A stretch of DNA of 64,000 nucleotides from Maritimibacter sp. HL-12 (lineage in GTDB: Bacteria > Pseudomonadota > Alphaproteobacteria > Rhodobacterales > Rhodobacteraceae). The notes beneath the pieces are model-generated. The model saw only the letters and a list, made by a program, of their open reading frames with translations, had not been told where the DNA came from and searched no databases. Of this stretch, positions 51,967 through 60,575 are shown in pieces (positions within the stretch are counted from its first letter, which is position 1; each line of letters opens with the position of its first letter). A program made the translations under genes and the position numbers. Location of the stretch: positions 1,444,122-1,508,121 of the forward strand of contig NZ_FXBQ01000001.1 in NCBI RefSeq assembly GCF_900177545.1. Reading direction: 5' to 3'.

Positions 51967-52785
51967 CTATTTCAGTGGAATCGTCATCGCTTTGATGATG
52001 GGGGCCGTGTTTGGCCGGCGACCCCGCCACCACGCAAACGCCTCCGCAGCCTGCTCGACCAGCATGCCGACGCCATCGGCAAGCCGCGCTGCACCTGATT
52101 GCTCGGCGAGCGTCAGAAACGGGGTCTTGCCCTTGCCATAGGCCAGGTCATAGGCGAGGAGGGCACCTTGGAAAGCGACCGGCGGGATCGGCAGGCCTGC
52201 CCCGGTCAGGCTGGCCGAGGTGCTGTTGAAAACGATATCGAACCCGCCATTGATCGCGTCATAGCCGCAAGCCCGTATCGAGCCGCGCGGCCCGAGCAGT
52301 TCGCAGATCTCCTCCGCCTTCGAAACCGTGCGGTTGGCGATCACGATCTCACCCGCACCGGCCTCCAGAAAAGGGACCAGCGCGCCGCGCGTCGCCCCGC
52401 CTGCCCCGGCAAAGAGCACCCGCCTCCCCTTGATCTCAACACCGATGTTGCTGACGATATCGCGCACCAGACCCACGCCGTCGAAGTTCTCGGCGATCAG
52501 CCTCCCGTCTTCGACCTTCACGCAATTCGACGCCCCGCAAAGCACCACCGCCTCGTGCGCTTCGTCGGCGAGATCGGCGGCTTCGACCTTGAACGGCACG
52601 GTCACGTTGAACCCCTTGCCGCCCGCATCGACAAACGCCCGCACGGCTGCGGCAAATCCGTCCACGGGGGCCTCGATCGTCTCATAGATCAGGTCATCGC
52701 CAAACTGTCGTGCAAACGCGCCATGAATGAACGGGCTTTTCGTATGGCTGAGCGGGTTGCCGAAAACGGCGTATCGGTCGGTCAT
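51967..52785 (-). CDS. aroE: Shikimate dehydrogenase
   Basis: 272 residues. Substrate site [12 protein letters not shown] near 9, catalytic Lys in GFNVTVPFK near 64, NFDGVG (usual NTDGxG, Asp kept) near 99, and the NADP motif [10 protein letters not shown] near 125. Reduces 3-dehydroshikimate to shikimate. Follows aroQ with a 4-base overlap, so the two chorismate-pathway genes form one operon. Confidence 0.93.
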   Translation of the reverse strand: MTDRYAVFGNPLSHTKSPFIHGAFARQFGDDLIYETIEAPVDGFAAAVRAFVDAGGKGFNVTVPFKVEAADLADEAHEAVVLCGASNCVKVEDGRLIAENFDGVGLVRDIVSNIGVEIKGRRVLFAGAGGATRGALVPFLEAGAGEIVIANRTVSKAEEICELLGPRGSIRACGYDAINGGFDIVFNSTSASLTGAGLPIPPVAFQGALLAYDLAYGKGKTPFLTLAEQSGAARLADGVGMLVEQAAEAFAWWRGRRPNTAPIIKAMTIPLK

Positions 52786-53219
52786 GCCAGCAGCGTTCCC
52801 ATGCGCCGCATCGCCAAGGCGTAACCGTCCACCCCGAACCCGGCGATCACGCCTTCCGCACGCAATGACACGTAGGAATGATGCCGAAAGCTCTCCCGCT
52901 TGTGAATGTTGGAAACATGCACTTCGAGCACCGGCCCTTCATAGGCATTGAGCGCGTCGAGGATGGCCACCGAGGTATGCGAATAGGCACCCGGGTTGAT
53001 GATGATCCCTCCCGCCTCGTTGCGGGCCTCATGGATCCAGTCGACAAGCTGGCCCTCGTAGTTCGATTGCATCAGGCGGACCGCAAGGCCAAATCCCCGC
53101 CCGACCTCGATGCTCATCGCCTCGATGTCCTCAAGCGTATCGGCCCCATAGATCTCGGGTTCGCGCTTGCCGAGAAGGTTCAGGTTCGGTCCGTTCAGGA
53201 TGTAGATCAGGTTGCTCAT
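52782..53219 (-). CDS. aroQ: Type II 3-dehydroquinate dehydratase
   Basis: 145 residues, the usual length. Conserved [18 protein letters not shown] (catalytic Arg/Tyr), [30 protein letters not shown] and [18 protein letters not shown] with the catalytic His. Converts 3-dehydroquinate to 3-dehydroshikimate, the substrate of the following AroE. Confidence 0.95.
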   Translation of the reverse strand: MSNLIYILNGPNLNLLGKREPEIYGADTLEDIEAMSIEVGRGFGLAVRLMQSNYEGQLVDWIHEARNEAGGIIINPGAYSHTSVAILDALNAYEGPVLEVHVSNIHKRESFRHHSYVSLRAEGVIAGFGVDGYALAMRRMGTLLA

Positions 53220-53276
53220 CGCACTTGTCCTCGGGTTTGTGCCCGATGTTTGGCATCAAACGCCCGAGGGAACAAG

Positions 53277-53313
53277 AAAAGCCGGGGGCGCTCGTGCCTG
53301 CCCCCGGCTTTTT
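53277..53313. terminator. Strong terminator after the DUF2793 gene
   Basis: AAAAGCCGGGGGC / GCCCCCGGCTTTTT, a near-perfect 13-bp stem with T-runs on both strands. It ends the DUF2793 transcript before aroQ-aroE. Confidence 0.93.
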
Positions 53314-53323
53314 CAACGGTCGG

Positions 53324-54307
53324 TCAGAACCAGCGCCCGAGGGCAACCAGGCTCACAGCGGGCGCAACTGCCTCCGACCCGGCGGTGTCGAAGGAGCGCA
53401 CCTCGACACCCGATGCGCTCTGACCGTCAATGGTGACGATCGCGGCACTGCCGCCCTCCACCGTCGCGGTCACGGCAACGGCCGCGCCGGCAAAGGTGGC
53501 GGGAAACGTCCAGTTTGCCGCCGCGCCACTCGCCGTGGCAAAGCCGTTTGCCCAGCACATCATCGTGCCATCGGCAAACTTCGTGAAGCCGCCATTGGCG
53601 TTGGCACCGGTCTCGAACAACGCATCTCCGACACCGGGGCTCGCCGCCACCGTGCCCACCACGTTGCCGGAATGGTAAACCTGCATCCCCGGTGTGATCC
53701 GCAGCGCCTCATCCCAGACCACGCCGTCACCACTGAGCTTGATCGAGAAGGCATCCTCGCCCGCAAGCCCGATCTCCGCCCGGCCCGCCCAGTTCGTCTG
53801 GAACAGGAGCGCGGCGGTATCGCTCGTGGCCGCCTTGTTGATCTTGAGATGGTGACCCGCACCCTCGTGATTCAGAAGTGTGGCCGGTGCCGCAACCGCA
53901 AGTCGGTTGATCGGATCGGATGCGGTGTTGACCCCGACACCATCAAGATTGTCGAAATCCACATTGGCAGATACCGGTTGCCAGCTTGTGCCGGTCCAGA
54001 TCCGGATTTCCGCGCTCGCCGCAAGCGTCGCCCGCCAGCCCACTTGCGGCCTATGGAATTGCCACGCCCCATCGACCCAGACCGCCAGGGCCTCATCCTG
54101 CCCCGACCACGCATCATTCGCGCCGAACCCCAGCGCATATACTTCGCCTTCGTGGGGGAGTGTCGGCGGTGTGGTGGCACCAAAGGCTTCGACGGTGAGT
54201 TGCACCAGAACATCGAGCACACGCAGTGCTTCATTGTGGGTAACGTGTTTCTGCGCTTGTGCAGGTTGGATATAGGGCAATTCGAGCCTGGGCGATGTGT
54301 CCGACAT
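53324..54307 (-). CDS. DUF2793 protein, related to gene-transfer-agent head-spike proteins
   Basis: 327 residues from ATG 54307, with AGGAGG 4 bases upstream. The N-terminal half is the DUF2793 domain (LELPYIQPAQAQKHVTHNEALRVLDVLVQL, EGEVYALG, WQFHRPQVGWRATLAASAEIRIWTG). The C-terminal half is beta-rich and fibre-like (TPGMQVYHSGNVVGTVAASPG, FPATFAGAAVAVTATVEGGSAAIVT). GhsA/GhsB, the spike proteins by which Rhodobacter capsulatus gene transfer agent grips capsule, are of this kind. It stands alone here, flanked by housekeeping genes, with its own terminator. Confidence 0.75.
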   Translation of the reverse strand: MSDTSPRLELPYIQPAQAQKHVTHNEALRVLDVLVQLTVEAFGATTPPTLPHEGEVYALGFGANDAWSGQDEALAVWVDGAWQFHRPQVGWRATLAASAEIRIWTGTSWQPVSANVDFDNLDGVGVNTASDPINRLAVAAPATLLNHEGAGHHLKINKAATSDTAALLFQTNWAGRAEIGLAGEDAFSIKLSGDGVVWDEALRITPGMQVYHSGNVVGTVAASPGVGDALFETGANANGGFTKFADGTMMCWANGFATASGAAANWTFPATFAGAAVAVTATVEGGSAAIVTIDGQSASGVEVRSFDTAGSEAVAPAVSLVALGRWF

Positions 54308-54723
54308 AGGGCCTCCTGCGAACAAGAATGTTTCCGCCCCCTGATACCGATCCGTTCCCGAATGCATGCCGAACCCGACGTGCGCGACGTTAACCTACCA
54401 CGGTTTTGAATCACCCGCCGCTTGCCCCGAAAGAGGCAAGGGCGGAACTTCTGCCGGATTGTTGTGGGGTTGCTGACGGCCCACAAAACCCGTGTTGTCA
54501 CGGGTCGGCCAAGGTCTTGAACCCGTTGCAATACAAGCTTCCCGCCCGGACCCTGCCATTGAAGGCCTTGGGGTTGGTTCGCCGGTGGCCGCCAGTCTGC
54601 CGATCTCCCTGATGGCGCACGTGTCACGAACTCGTTGCACACCTGTCAAGTTTTTGAATCCTCCCGCCTGTAGGTGGGACAATGGCCGCCAAGGCGGATT
54701 CAGACATTCAGAGAGAGAAAAAC
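54308..54723. other. Intergenic region with stem-loops; no gene seen
   Basis: 416 bases between divergent genes. The left ~110 bases should hold the DUF2793 promoter. From 54421 to 54505 three stem-loops follow each other: CTTGCC/GGCAAG, TTGTGGG/CCCACAA and ACCCGTG/CACGGGT. A longer pairing GGCCAAGG (54507) with CCTTGG (54566) is possible. The last ~100 bases before 54724 must contain the binding-protein gene's ribosome site (AGAGAGAG). No frame looks like a protein. Confidence 0.7.
54421..54505 (+). ncRNA. Candidate structured leader RNA of the polyamine-type ABC operon
   Basis: Three consecutive hairpins with 6-7-bp perfect stems within 85 bases (54421-54440, 54462-54486, 54488-54505), one base apart between the last two. 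They lie about 220 bases before the binding-protein gene. Strand is assumed from that gene. No known riboswitch class is recognised. Confidence 0.3.
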
Positions 54724-55845
54724 ATGACCATTTCCCGCCGTTCCATGATCCAGATGGGCGCCGCCGCGGTGGCTGCCCCCGTCGTGCTCAAGGCTACAGA
54801 CGCGCTCGCTTCGTCGGGCTCGGTGAAAGTGTTGGCCTGGCAGGACTACATCCAGCCCAACATCGCCGAAAAGTTCGAGGCCGATACCGGCATCAAGCTC
54901 GAACTGACCACCTTCGGTTCCAACGACGAAGCTGAATCGACGATCCGCGCCAACGGTGGCAAGGGCTTCGATATCGTCTTCCCCTCGATCACCAACGGGC
55001 CGAACTACGCCGACGAGAACGGCGAAAGCTACTTTGGCGAGGTGCCCGCGGATGTGAACGTCGATGCGATCATCCCGTCGTTCCTGCGCGATTCCGCCAC
55101 GCTCGGCGGCGTCGCCGGCGGCAAGCAGGTTCTGCTGCCCTTCGACTGGGGCACCGAGGGGATCACCCTCAACCGGGCAGAACTGAACATCACAGATGCC
55201 GATCTGTCCTACGGCGATCTGTTCCGGCCCGAAGCCGTGGGCAAGGCCGCCTTCCGGCAGAAGTCGGTTGTCATGGGTGTTGGCCTCTACCTCGATGCGA
55301 TCGGTGAAGTGCCGTCGAACCGGATGCTCGACGTCTACCGCTCGGAAGAAGATGCCCGCCGCGTCTGGGGTGCCACCGTCGAGTGGATCATCGCCCGCAA
55401 GGAAAACTTCGGCGCGTTCTGGAACAATGCCACCGAAGCCACCGCCGCCTTCAAGGACTCCGGTGCGATCATCGGCCAGACCTGGGACACCACCGGCCTG
55501 CTGCTCAACCGCGAAAACTCCGACTTCGTCTACCGCGCGCCGAAAGAGGGCATCATCACCTGGCTCGACAGCTTCGGAATGCTGCGCGAAGCCGAGAACG
55601 TGGCACAGGCGGTCGCGTTCATGAACTTCATGCTGCAGCCGGAAGTCGGCGGCATGTTCGCCAACAACACCGGTTACAACTCGGCCGTTGCCGGCTCGGC
55701 CGACTTCGCATCGGAAGAGTTCAAGCGCCAGTTCAACGAGGTCTACACCCCCGAGGTGCTTGGCAACATGTGGTGGTGGCAGGCCGATACGCCGTTCTTC
55801 GCGCCGGTCCGCGACGAATACGTCGAGATCATCACCAACGCCTGA
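54724..55845 (+). CDS. Polyamine-type ABC transporter periplasmic binding protein
   Basis: 373 residues from the ATG at 54724. Tat-like signal (SRRSMIQMGAAAVAAPVVLKATDALAS). SBP_bac_8/PotD-like fold: VKVLAWQDYIQPNIAEKFEADTGIKLELTTFGSNDEAESTIRANGGKGFDIVFPS and LLPFDWGTEGITLNRAEL are typical. Followed by a hairpin, the ATPase, two permeases and a further gene, all on the same strand. Ligand: a polyamine or similar cationic amine by family; not certain. Confidence 0.87.
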   Translation: MTISRRSMIQMGAAAVAAPVVLKATDALASSGSVKVLAWQDYIQPNIAEKFEADTGIKLELTTFGSNDEAESTIRANGGKGFDIVFPSITNGPNYADENGESYFGEVPADVNVDAIIPSFLRDSATLGGVAGGKQVLLPFDWGTEGITLNRAELNITDADLSYGDLFRPEAVGKAAFRQKSVVMGVGLYLDAIGEVPSNRMLDVYRSEEDARRVWGATVEWIIARKENFGAFWNNATEATAAFKDSGAIIGQTWDTTGLLLNRENSDFVYRAPKEGIITWLDSFGMLREAENVAQAVAFMNFMLQPEVGGMFANNTGYNSAVAGSADFASEEFKRQFNEVYTPEVLGNMWWWQADTPFFAPVRDEYVEIITNA

Positions 55846-55866
55846 TCGGTATTTCAATGAAGCTCG

Positions 55867-55888
55867 GGCGGCCCTTTGCGGGGCCGCC
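55867..55888 (+). promoter_or_regulatory. Hairpin between binding-protein and ATPase genes
   Basis: GGCGGCCC / GGGCCGCC with a 6-base loop, 21 bases past the binding-protein stop, followed by a short T-containing stretch. It probably makes the downstream genes less expressed than the binding protein. Confidence 0.6.
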
Positions 55889-55906
55889 TATTTCCATGAG
55901 GGCCAG

Positions 55907-57004
55907 ATGCGCGGCAAGGACGTGACGCTCGACTCTGTGTCGATCACCTATCCAGACGGTTTCACCGCCGTCCAGCCCACCGATCTTCACGTCGAGGCGG
56001 GCGAGTTCTTTTCCATCCTCGGGCCTTCTGGGTGCGGCAAGACAACCATCCTGCGCGCGGTCTCGGGGTTCATCGCCCCCTCCACCGGGCGCGTTCTGAT
56101 CGGCGGCGACGATATGGTCGGCAAGGGCCCCAACCAGCGCCCCACCGCCCTGATCTTCCAGAATCTCGCGCTGTTTCCGCTCATGCCGGTTTGGGAGAAC
56201 GTCGCCTTCGGTCTCGAAGCACGAGGCTTGTCGAAACGTGCCCGCCGCGCAAGGGCGCAGGAGTTGCTGGATCTCGTCGCGCTGGGCGACCAGGGCGACA
56301 AGCGGCCGGGCGAGTTGTCCGGAGGCCAACGCCAGCGCGTGGCCATCGCCCGCGCGCTGGCGGTCGAGCCTGCCGTTCTGCTCCTCGACGAACCGCTTTC
56401 GGCACTCGATCTGAAGCTGCGCCAACACATGCGCGCCGAGTTGCGCGCGATCCAGCGCCAGACCGGGGTGACCTTCATCTACATCACCCATGATCAGGGT
56501 GAAGCGCTCACCATGTCGGACCGCGTGGCGGTGATGAACCAGGGCGTGATCGAGCAGGTGGGCACCGCCGACGAGGTCTATTCCGCGCCCACCACCGCCT
56601 TCGCCGCGAGTTTCGTCGGCGAGGCCAACCGGTTTGACGGGACCGTGCAGGGGGTCTCTGACGGGCTGGCGGAGATCGCCACCGCACGCGGCGTCTTTCG
56701 CGGTCGCAACCCCGCCGGTCTTGCCGCCGGAGATGGCGCCATGCTGTTCGTGCGCCCCGAGGCGATGGCGCTTGGCGCCGGCGAGAACACCCTGTCGGCG
56801 CGGCTTATGCGGCGTGATCTCGAAGGCGCTTTCGTCAACCTGTTCTTCGATTTCGGCGGGCAGGAGCTTGCCGTCCACGTCACCAATACCGGCGAGGCCA
56901 CCTGGCCCGATGGCGATGCCGATGTATCCTTCGGCACCGCCAACGCGGTGATCCTGCCTTCGGGCCCGCTTGCGCGCACCGGCCGGGAACTGGCGGCGCA
57001 ATGA
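55907..57004 (+). CDS. Polyamine-type ABC transporter ATPase (PotA-like)
   Basis: 365 residues from ATG 55907 (MRGKDVTLDSVSITYPDG). Walker A GPSGCGKTT near 40, LSGGQRQRVAIARAL near 139, LLLDEPLSALD near 162, HDQGEALTMSD near 193, then a C-terminal TOBE domain (VRPEAMALGAGENTLSARLM). Energises the transporter. Its end overlaps the next permease by 4 bases. Confidence 0.92.
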   Translation: MRGKDVTLDSVSITYPDGFTAVQPTDLHVEAGEFFSILGPSGCGKTTILRAVSGFIAPSTGRVLIGGDDMVGKGPNQRPTALIFQNLALFPLMPVWENVAFGLEARGLSKRARRARAQELLDLVALGDQGDKRPGELSGGQRQRVAIARALAVEPAVLLLDEPLSALDLKLRQHMRAELRAIQRQTGVTFIYITHDQGEALTMSDRVAVMNQGVIEQVGTADEVYSAPTTAFAASFVGEANRFDGTVQGVSDGLAEIATARGVFRGRNPAGLAAGDGAMLFVRPEAMALGAGENTLSARLMRRDLEGAFVNLFFDFGGQELAVHVTNTGEATWPDGDADVSFGTANAVILPSGPLARTGRELAAQ

Positions 57005-58386
57005 AGGGTTTGCTCACCGGATATGGCCGCGGCCTGACAGCAGCCTTTTTCCTCGCCGCCGCGCTCTGGGGGATGCTGCTGATCATCCTGCCCCAGCTCA
57101 CCATGCTGGAGCGCTCGCTGACCACGCCGAAGCGCGCGTTCGACAGTTCGGTGGCGCAAACGCTGGCGAACGATGCCAGCATCTGCATCTCCACCCTCCA
57201 GCTCCATGCCGACGACGCCGCGCCGGAGGCCGCGACCGGCGGGCTCGCGGTGCCCTCGGCGGGCGGCATGGGCGTGCCCAGCCTGTCGGGTGCCACCACA
57301 GGCGGCGAAACCACCGGTGCCACGCGGCCCTATATCCTGCAATGCGACCGTGCCACGACCCATGTCGCACTGGTGCGCGGCCAAGACGGCGTCCCGGCGT
57401 GGCTCGACACTGCCTATGACCTGCCCCGCCTCGCGGTTTCCGAAGCCGATCCGATTGCGGACCAGATCGCGACGGCGAAGGAAATCGAGGCATTGGCGCG
57501 CCAGGCCTTCACCGAGATCAGGGCGGTCGAGACCGGCGCGCGGCCATGGACCTTCGAGAATTTCGCGATCCTCGCCGCACCCCGGATGATCCCGCTCGGC
57601 GCGGAGCAGAAGGCCATCGAGGACGCCAAGCTCTCCAAGAAGCTCATGGGCCTCGTAGGCTTGCGATTCGAGCGCGACGGCCAGACCTGGGAGCGGATCG
57701 GGCTGATCACGCTCACGCGCACCATCCTCTTTGCCGTCGCCGCTACCGGGCTCGCCCTCATCGTGTGCTACCCGATCGCCTACAAGGTCGCGCTGGCAAC
57801 TCCGCCGGGGCGCGCGGTCTGGCTATTCACCGGCCTCGTCATCCCCTATGCGATTGTCGAACTGATGCGGATCTACGCCTGGACGACGATCATCGACAAC
57901 CAGGGGGTGATCAACTCGGTCCTGATGTGGAGCGGGCTTACCGATGACCCGGTGCAGCTCAAGCGCAGTCCGCTCACCGTCTTCGTGGTGATCGTCTACA
58001 CCTACGTGCTGTTCATGGTTTTCCCGATCTTCAACGTGATGTCGACGCTCGACCGCAACCAGATCGAGGCGGCGCGCGATCTCGGTGCCAAACCGTGGCG
58101 CGTCCATGCCCGGATCGTCATTCCGCACGCCAAACCCGGTATCGCGGTGGGTGCCATCGCCACGTTCATGCTGGCGGCGGGGGCATTCTCGGTGCCGAGG
58201 ATCATCAGCCGGGGCTTGCAATCGGAATGGTTCGCCCAGACGATCTACAACAAGTTTTTCGAAAGCGAGAACTCCAACGTCGGTGCCGCCTACAGCTTCG
58301 CCTATACCCTGATCTGCTTCGCGCTCGTCGCCTTCTTCATGTGGGCGATGCGCACCCGGCTCAAGGATTTCGCGAGGCTGGCATGA
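57001..58386 (+). CDS. ABC transporter permease (PotB-like) with large periplasmic insertion
   Basis: 461 residues, against ~280-310 for PotB. The first helix is at residues 13-33; the next begins only near 240 (TLTRTILFAVAATGLALIVCYPIAY). The ~200 residues between them are Ala/Thr/Gly-rich, with cysteines at ~60 and ~120 that could pair, and lie in the periplasm. The rest is a normal permease with the EAA loop EAARDLGAKPWRVHARIVIPHAKPG near 360. The insertion may contact the binding protein. Confidence 0.87.
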   Translation: MKGLLTGYGRGLTAAFFLAAALWGMLLIILPQLTMLERSLTTPKRAFDSSVAQTLANDASICISTLQLHADDAAPEAATGGLAVPSAGGMGVPSLSGATTGGETTGATRPYILQCDRATTHVALVRGQDGVPAWLDTAYDLPRLAVSEADPIADQIATAKEIEALARQAFTEIRAVETGARPWTFENFAILAAPRMIPLGAEQKAIEDAKLSKKLMGLVGLRFERDGQTWERIGLITLTRTILFAVAATGLALIVCYPIAYKVALATPPGRAVWLFTGLVIPYAIVELMRIYAWTTIIDNQGVINSVLMWSGLTDDPVQLKRSPLTVFVVIVYTYVLFMVFPIFNVMSTLDRNQIEAARDLGAKPWRVHARIVIPHAKPGIAVGAIATFMLAAGAFSVPRIISRGLQSEWFAQTIYNKFFESENSNVGAAYSFAYTLICFALVAFFMWAMRTRLKDFARLA

Positions 58387-59210
58387 CATCTCATCGCATC
58401 CTCACCCTCTACACATGGGCTTTCCTCGCCTTCATGTTCGCGCCGCTGCTGCTGATGATCGTCGCGTCGTTCAACGATGCCTCGCCGCCTTCGGTCACCG
58501 ACTGGCAGGGTCTCACCTTCAAGTGGTACGAGTTCTTCTGGATGGACACATCCACGATACGCGAAGACCCGGTTTTGCGCGCGCTTGACCGTGGCCGCTT
58601 CGGCGGCTGTTTCGGCAATTCGCTCTATGTCGCCGCCTGGGTGGTGCCGCTCTCACTGGTGCTCGGGCTGGCGGGCGCGGTGCTGCTCACCCGCTGGCGC
58701 TCGCGCTTCAACGGGGTGCTGTGGTGGGTGCTGCTCTCGCCGATGCTGGCCCCCGGCGTTGTGCTGGGCATTTCGGCGCTGGTGTTCTGGAACCGCCTCG
58801 GGGTGGATGCCGGGCTTTTCACCATCATCGCCGCCCAGGTCACCTTTATCGCCGCCTACCCGATGCTCATCCTGATGGCGCGTCTGCAGCGCCAACCCGT
58901 GGAGCTGGAAGAGGCGGCGCTCGATCTCGGGGCGACGCCGTTTCGCGTGTTCCGCAGGCTCACCTTGCCCTACCTGTTTCCGGCCCTTGCCTCGGCCGCC
59001 GTGATCGCGTTCATGGCCAGCATGGAAAACTACAACACGACGATGTTCGCCAAGGGCGGCTCGTGCACCTTCGCCACCGAGATCGGGGCGATGGCGCGCA
59101 ATCCGAACGGCCACCCGCCGGTGATCAACGCGGTGGGCACCGTGATCATCCTGATCACCGTGGCAGCCGCCACGCTCCACACCGTCCTCGCCCGGCGCGA
59201 AATGAGATGA
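58383..59210 (+). CDS. ABC transporter permease (PotC-like)
   Basis: 275 residues from ATG 58383, overlapping the preceding stop. Six transmembrane segments and the EAA loop ELEEAALDLGATPFRVFRRLTLPYLFPAL near 180. Between helices 1 and 2 is a short polar loop containing WYEFFWMDTSTIREDPVL. Pairs with the PotB-like protein. Confidence 0.9.
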   Translation: MTSHRILTLYTWAFLAFMFAPLLLMIVASFNDASPPSVTDWQGLTFKWYEFFWMDTSTIREDPVLRALDRGRFGGCFGNSLYVAAWVVPLSLVLGLAGAVLLTRWRSRFNGVLWWVLLSPMLAPGVVLGISALVFWNRLGVDAGLFTIIAAQVTFIAAYPMLILMARLQRQPVELEEAALDLGATPFRVFRRLTLPYLFPALASAAVIAFMASMENYNTTMFAKGGSCTFATEIGAMARNPNGHPPVINAVGTVIILITVAAATLHTVLARREMR

Positions 59211-59899
59211 TCCGCGCCCGCTGTCACCCGGCTCTGGAACCCCTGTTGCCGCGCCCCGCCCCCGCGCGCGCGGTTCTGCCCGACTGGTTCAAGGCGATGC
59301 CCGCAGAGGTGCAGGCCGCGACGCTGGGTGGCGAGGAGGTGCGCACGCTCAAGCATTGCCCGCCGCTGATCGACGCGCTCTCCACCGGCGTGATGATCCC
59401 GCTCGCGGCCGATCTCACCATCTCCGGTGGCGAAATCTCCTGGGACTGGGATCCGCCGATCCTGCCCGATACCCGCATCACCCGCGCGCCGGTCGGCCTG
59501 CATGTGCCCGAGCAGGCAACCGGGGTGCCGTTCCAGCTCGATATCGGCGCGGTAGTCAAGTTCATGAATTTCTGGACGCTTGAAGCCGACCCCGGCTTCT
59601 CGCTCCTTTTCACCCACCCGCTGAACCGCGAAGACCTGCCGTTCCGCACCCTCGCCGGTCTCGTTGACGGCGACACCTTCAAGGATGGTTACGTCCATTT
59701 TCCGGCGCTCTGGACCGATGCCGGTTTCGAGGGATGCCTCCCGGCCGGCACCCCGGTGGCACAGGTTTTCGCGGTCCCGCGTGACCGGCAGGGGCTTGAG
59801 GTCGGAGTAATGGATGCCGAAGGCGTGGCCCGAAATGCCGAGATCCAGAAGGCGCTTTCGGAGGAACGCGGCGTCTACCGCAAGCGGTTCCGTCACTGA
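59207..59899 (+). CDS. Unrecognised 230-residue protein coupled to the polyamine-type transporter
   Basis: ATG 59207 overlaps the permease stop (ATGA), so the gene belongs to the operon. The protein is soluble, with no signal peptide: VLPDWFKAMPAE at the start, TLKHCPPLIDALSTGVMIPLAADL near 47, ISWDWDPP, VVKFMNFWTLEADPGFSLLFTHPLNR, and an end PVAQVFAVPR...RKRFRH. I do not recognise the family with certainty. Conserved-looking Cys, Trp and Pro residues suggest a structured domain, perhaps an enzyme acting on the imported compound. Confidence 0.7.
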   Translation: MIRARCHPALEPLLPRPAPARAVLPDWFKAMPAEVQAATLGGEEVRTLKHCPPLIDALSTGVMIPLAADLTISGGEISWDWDPPILPDTRITRAPVGLHVPEQATGVPFQLDIGAVVKFMNFWTLEADPGFSLLFTHPLNREDLPFRTLAGLVDGDTFKDGYVHFPALWTDAGFEGCLPAGTPVAQVFAVPRDRQGLEVGVMDAEGVARNAEIQKALSEERGVYRKRFRH

Positions 59900-59906
59900 A
59901 CCGGGG

Positions 59907-60470
59907 TCATCGCCGCCTGCGCCGCAAATCGAGGGGGATGGCGCCCTTCGAGCTGCGCACCAATGCAAGCACCACCGAAGCCCGGTCCGGGTGCGACTCA
60001 AGCAGCCGGTCGCGGCGCGCCTTGGCGTCCTCGGCCCGGGTTTCTGCAGCAATCCGGTAGAGCGCGATCTCGGCCTCGTTGTCGGCCTCGAACCCTTCCC
60101 ATGTCGCCCGCGCCACTTCCCAGCGACCAAGACGCAGCGCGACCCGGCCAAGATTGCGCCGCGCGTCGAGATCATCTGGAGCCAGCGCGAGCGCTTCCTG
60201 AAAACCTTCGAAGGCGGTTGCAAAATCCTCATGCAGAAGTGCCGCGCGCCCCATCTCGAACCAGGCGTCGGCGCGTTCGGGCGTGGCGGCGATAACCCGG
60301 CGCAGCGCAGCTACGGCTTCGCGCCCGCGTCCCAGTTCGATCAGCACCTTGCCATGGTTGTAGACCAGCGAAGGGTGCGCGCCCGGCACTGACGCGACTG
60401 GCCCGAGGAGCGCTTCGGCACCTTTCCAGTCGCCTGCAATCAACAGGTCTGCCAACTTTTTCGCGTGCAT
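59907..60470 (-). CDS. TPR-repeat protein
   Basis: 187 residues from ATG 60470 (AAGGAT 8 bases before). At least three tetratricopeptide repeats can be read between residues ~30 and 135 (VYNHGKVLIELGRGREAVAALRRVIAATPERADAWFEMGRAALLHEDFATAFEGFQEAL). No signal peptide, so cytoplasmic. The C-terminus is very basic (DLRRRRR). Partner unknown. It converges with the preceding gene, 7 bases apart, and is divergent from the PHP gene. Confidence 0.75.
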   Translation of the reverse strand: MHAKKLADLLIAGDWKGAEALLGPVASVPGAHPSLVYNHGKVLIELGRGREAVAALRRVIAATPERADAWFEMGRAALLHEDFATAFEGFQEALALAPDDLDARRNLGRVALRLGRWEVARATWEGFEADNEAEIALYRIAAETRAEDAKARRDRLLESHPDRASVVLALVRSSKGAIPLDLRRRRR

Positions 60471-60575
60471 CGGCAATATCCTTTTGCTTGCCTCCAAATA
60501 TCAGCGCAACACGACAGTTTTGTCACAAATCCTTTGCCGGCTGCGCGTATGCGGAGCGAAACCAAGGAGCACCCG

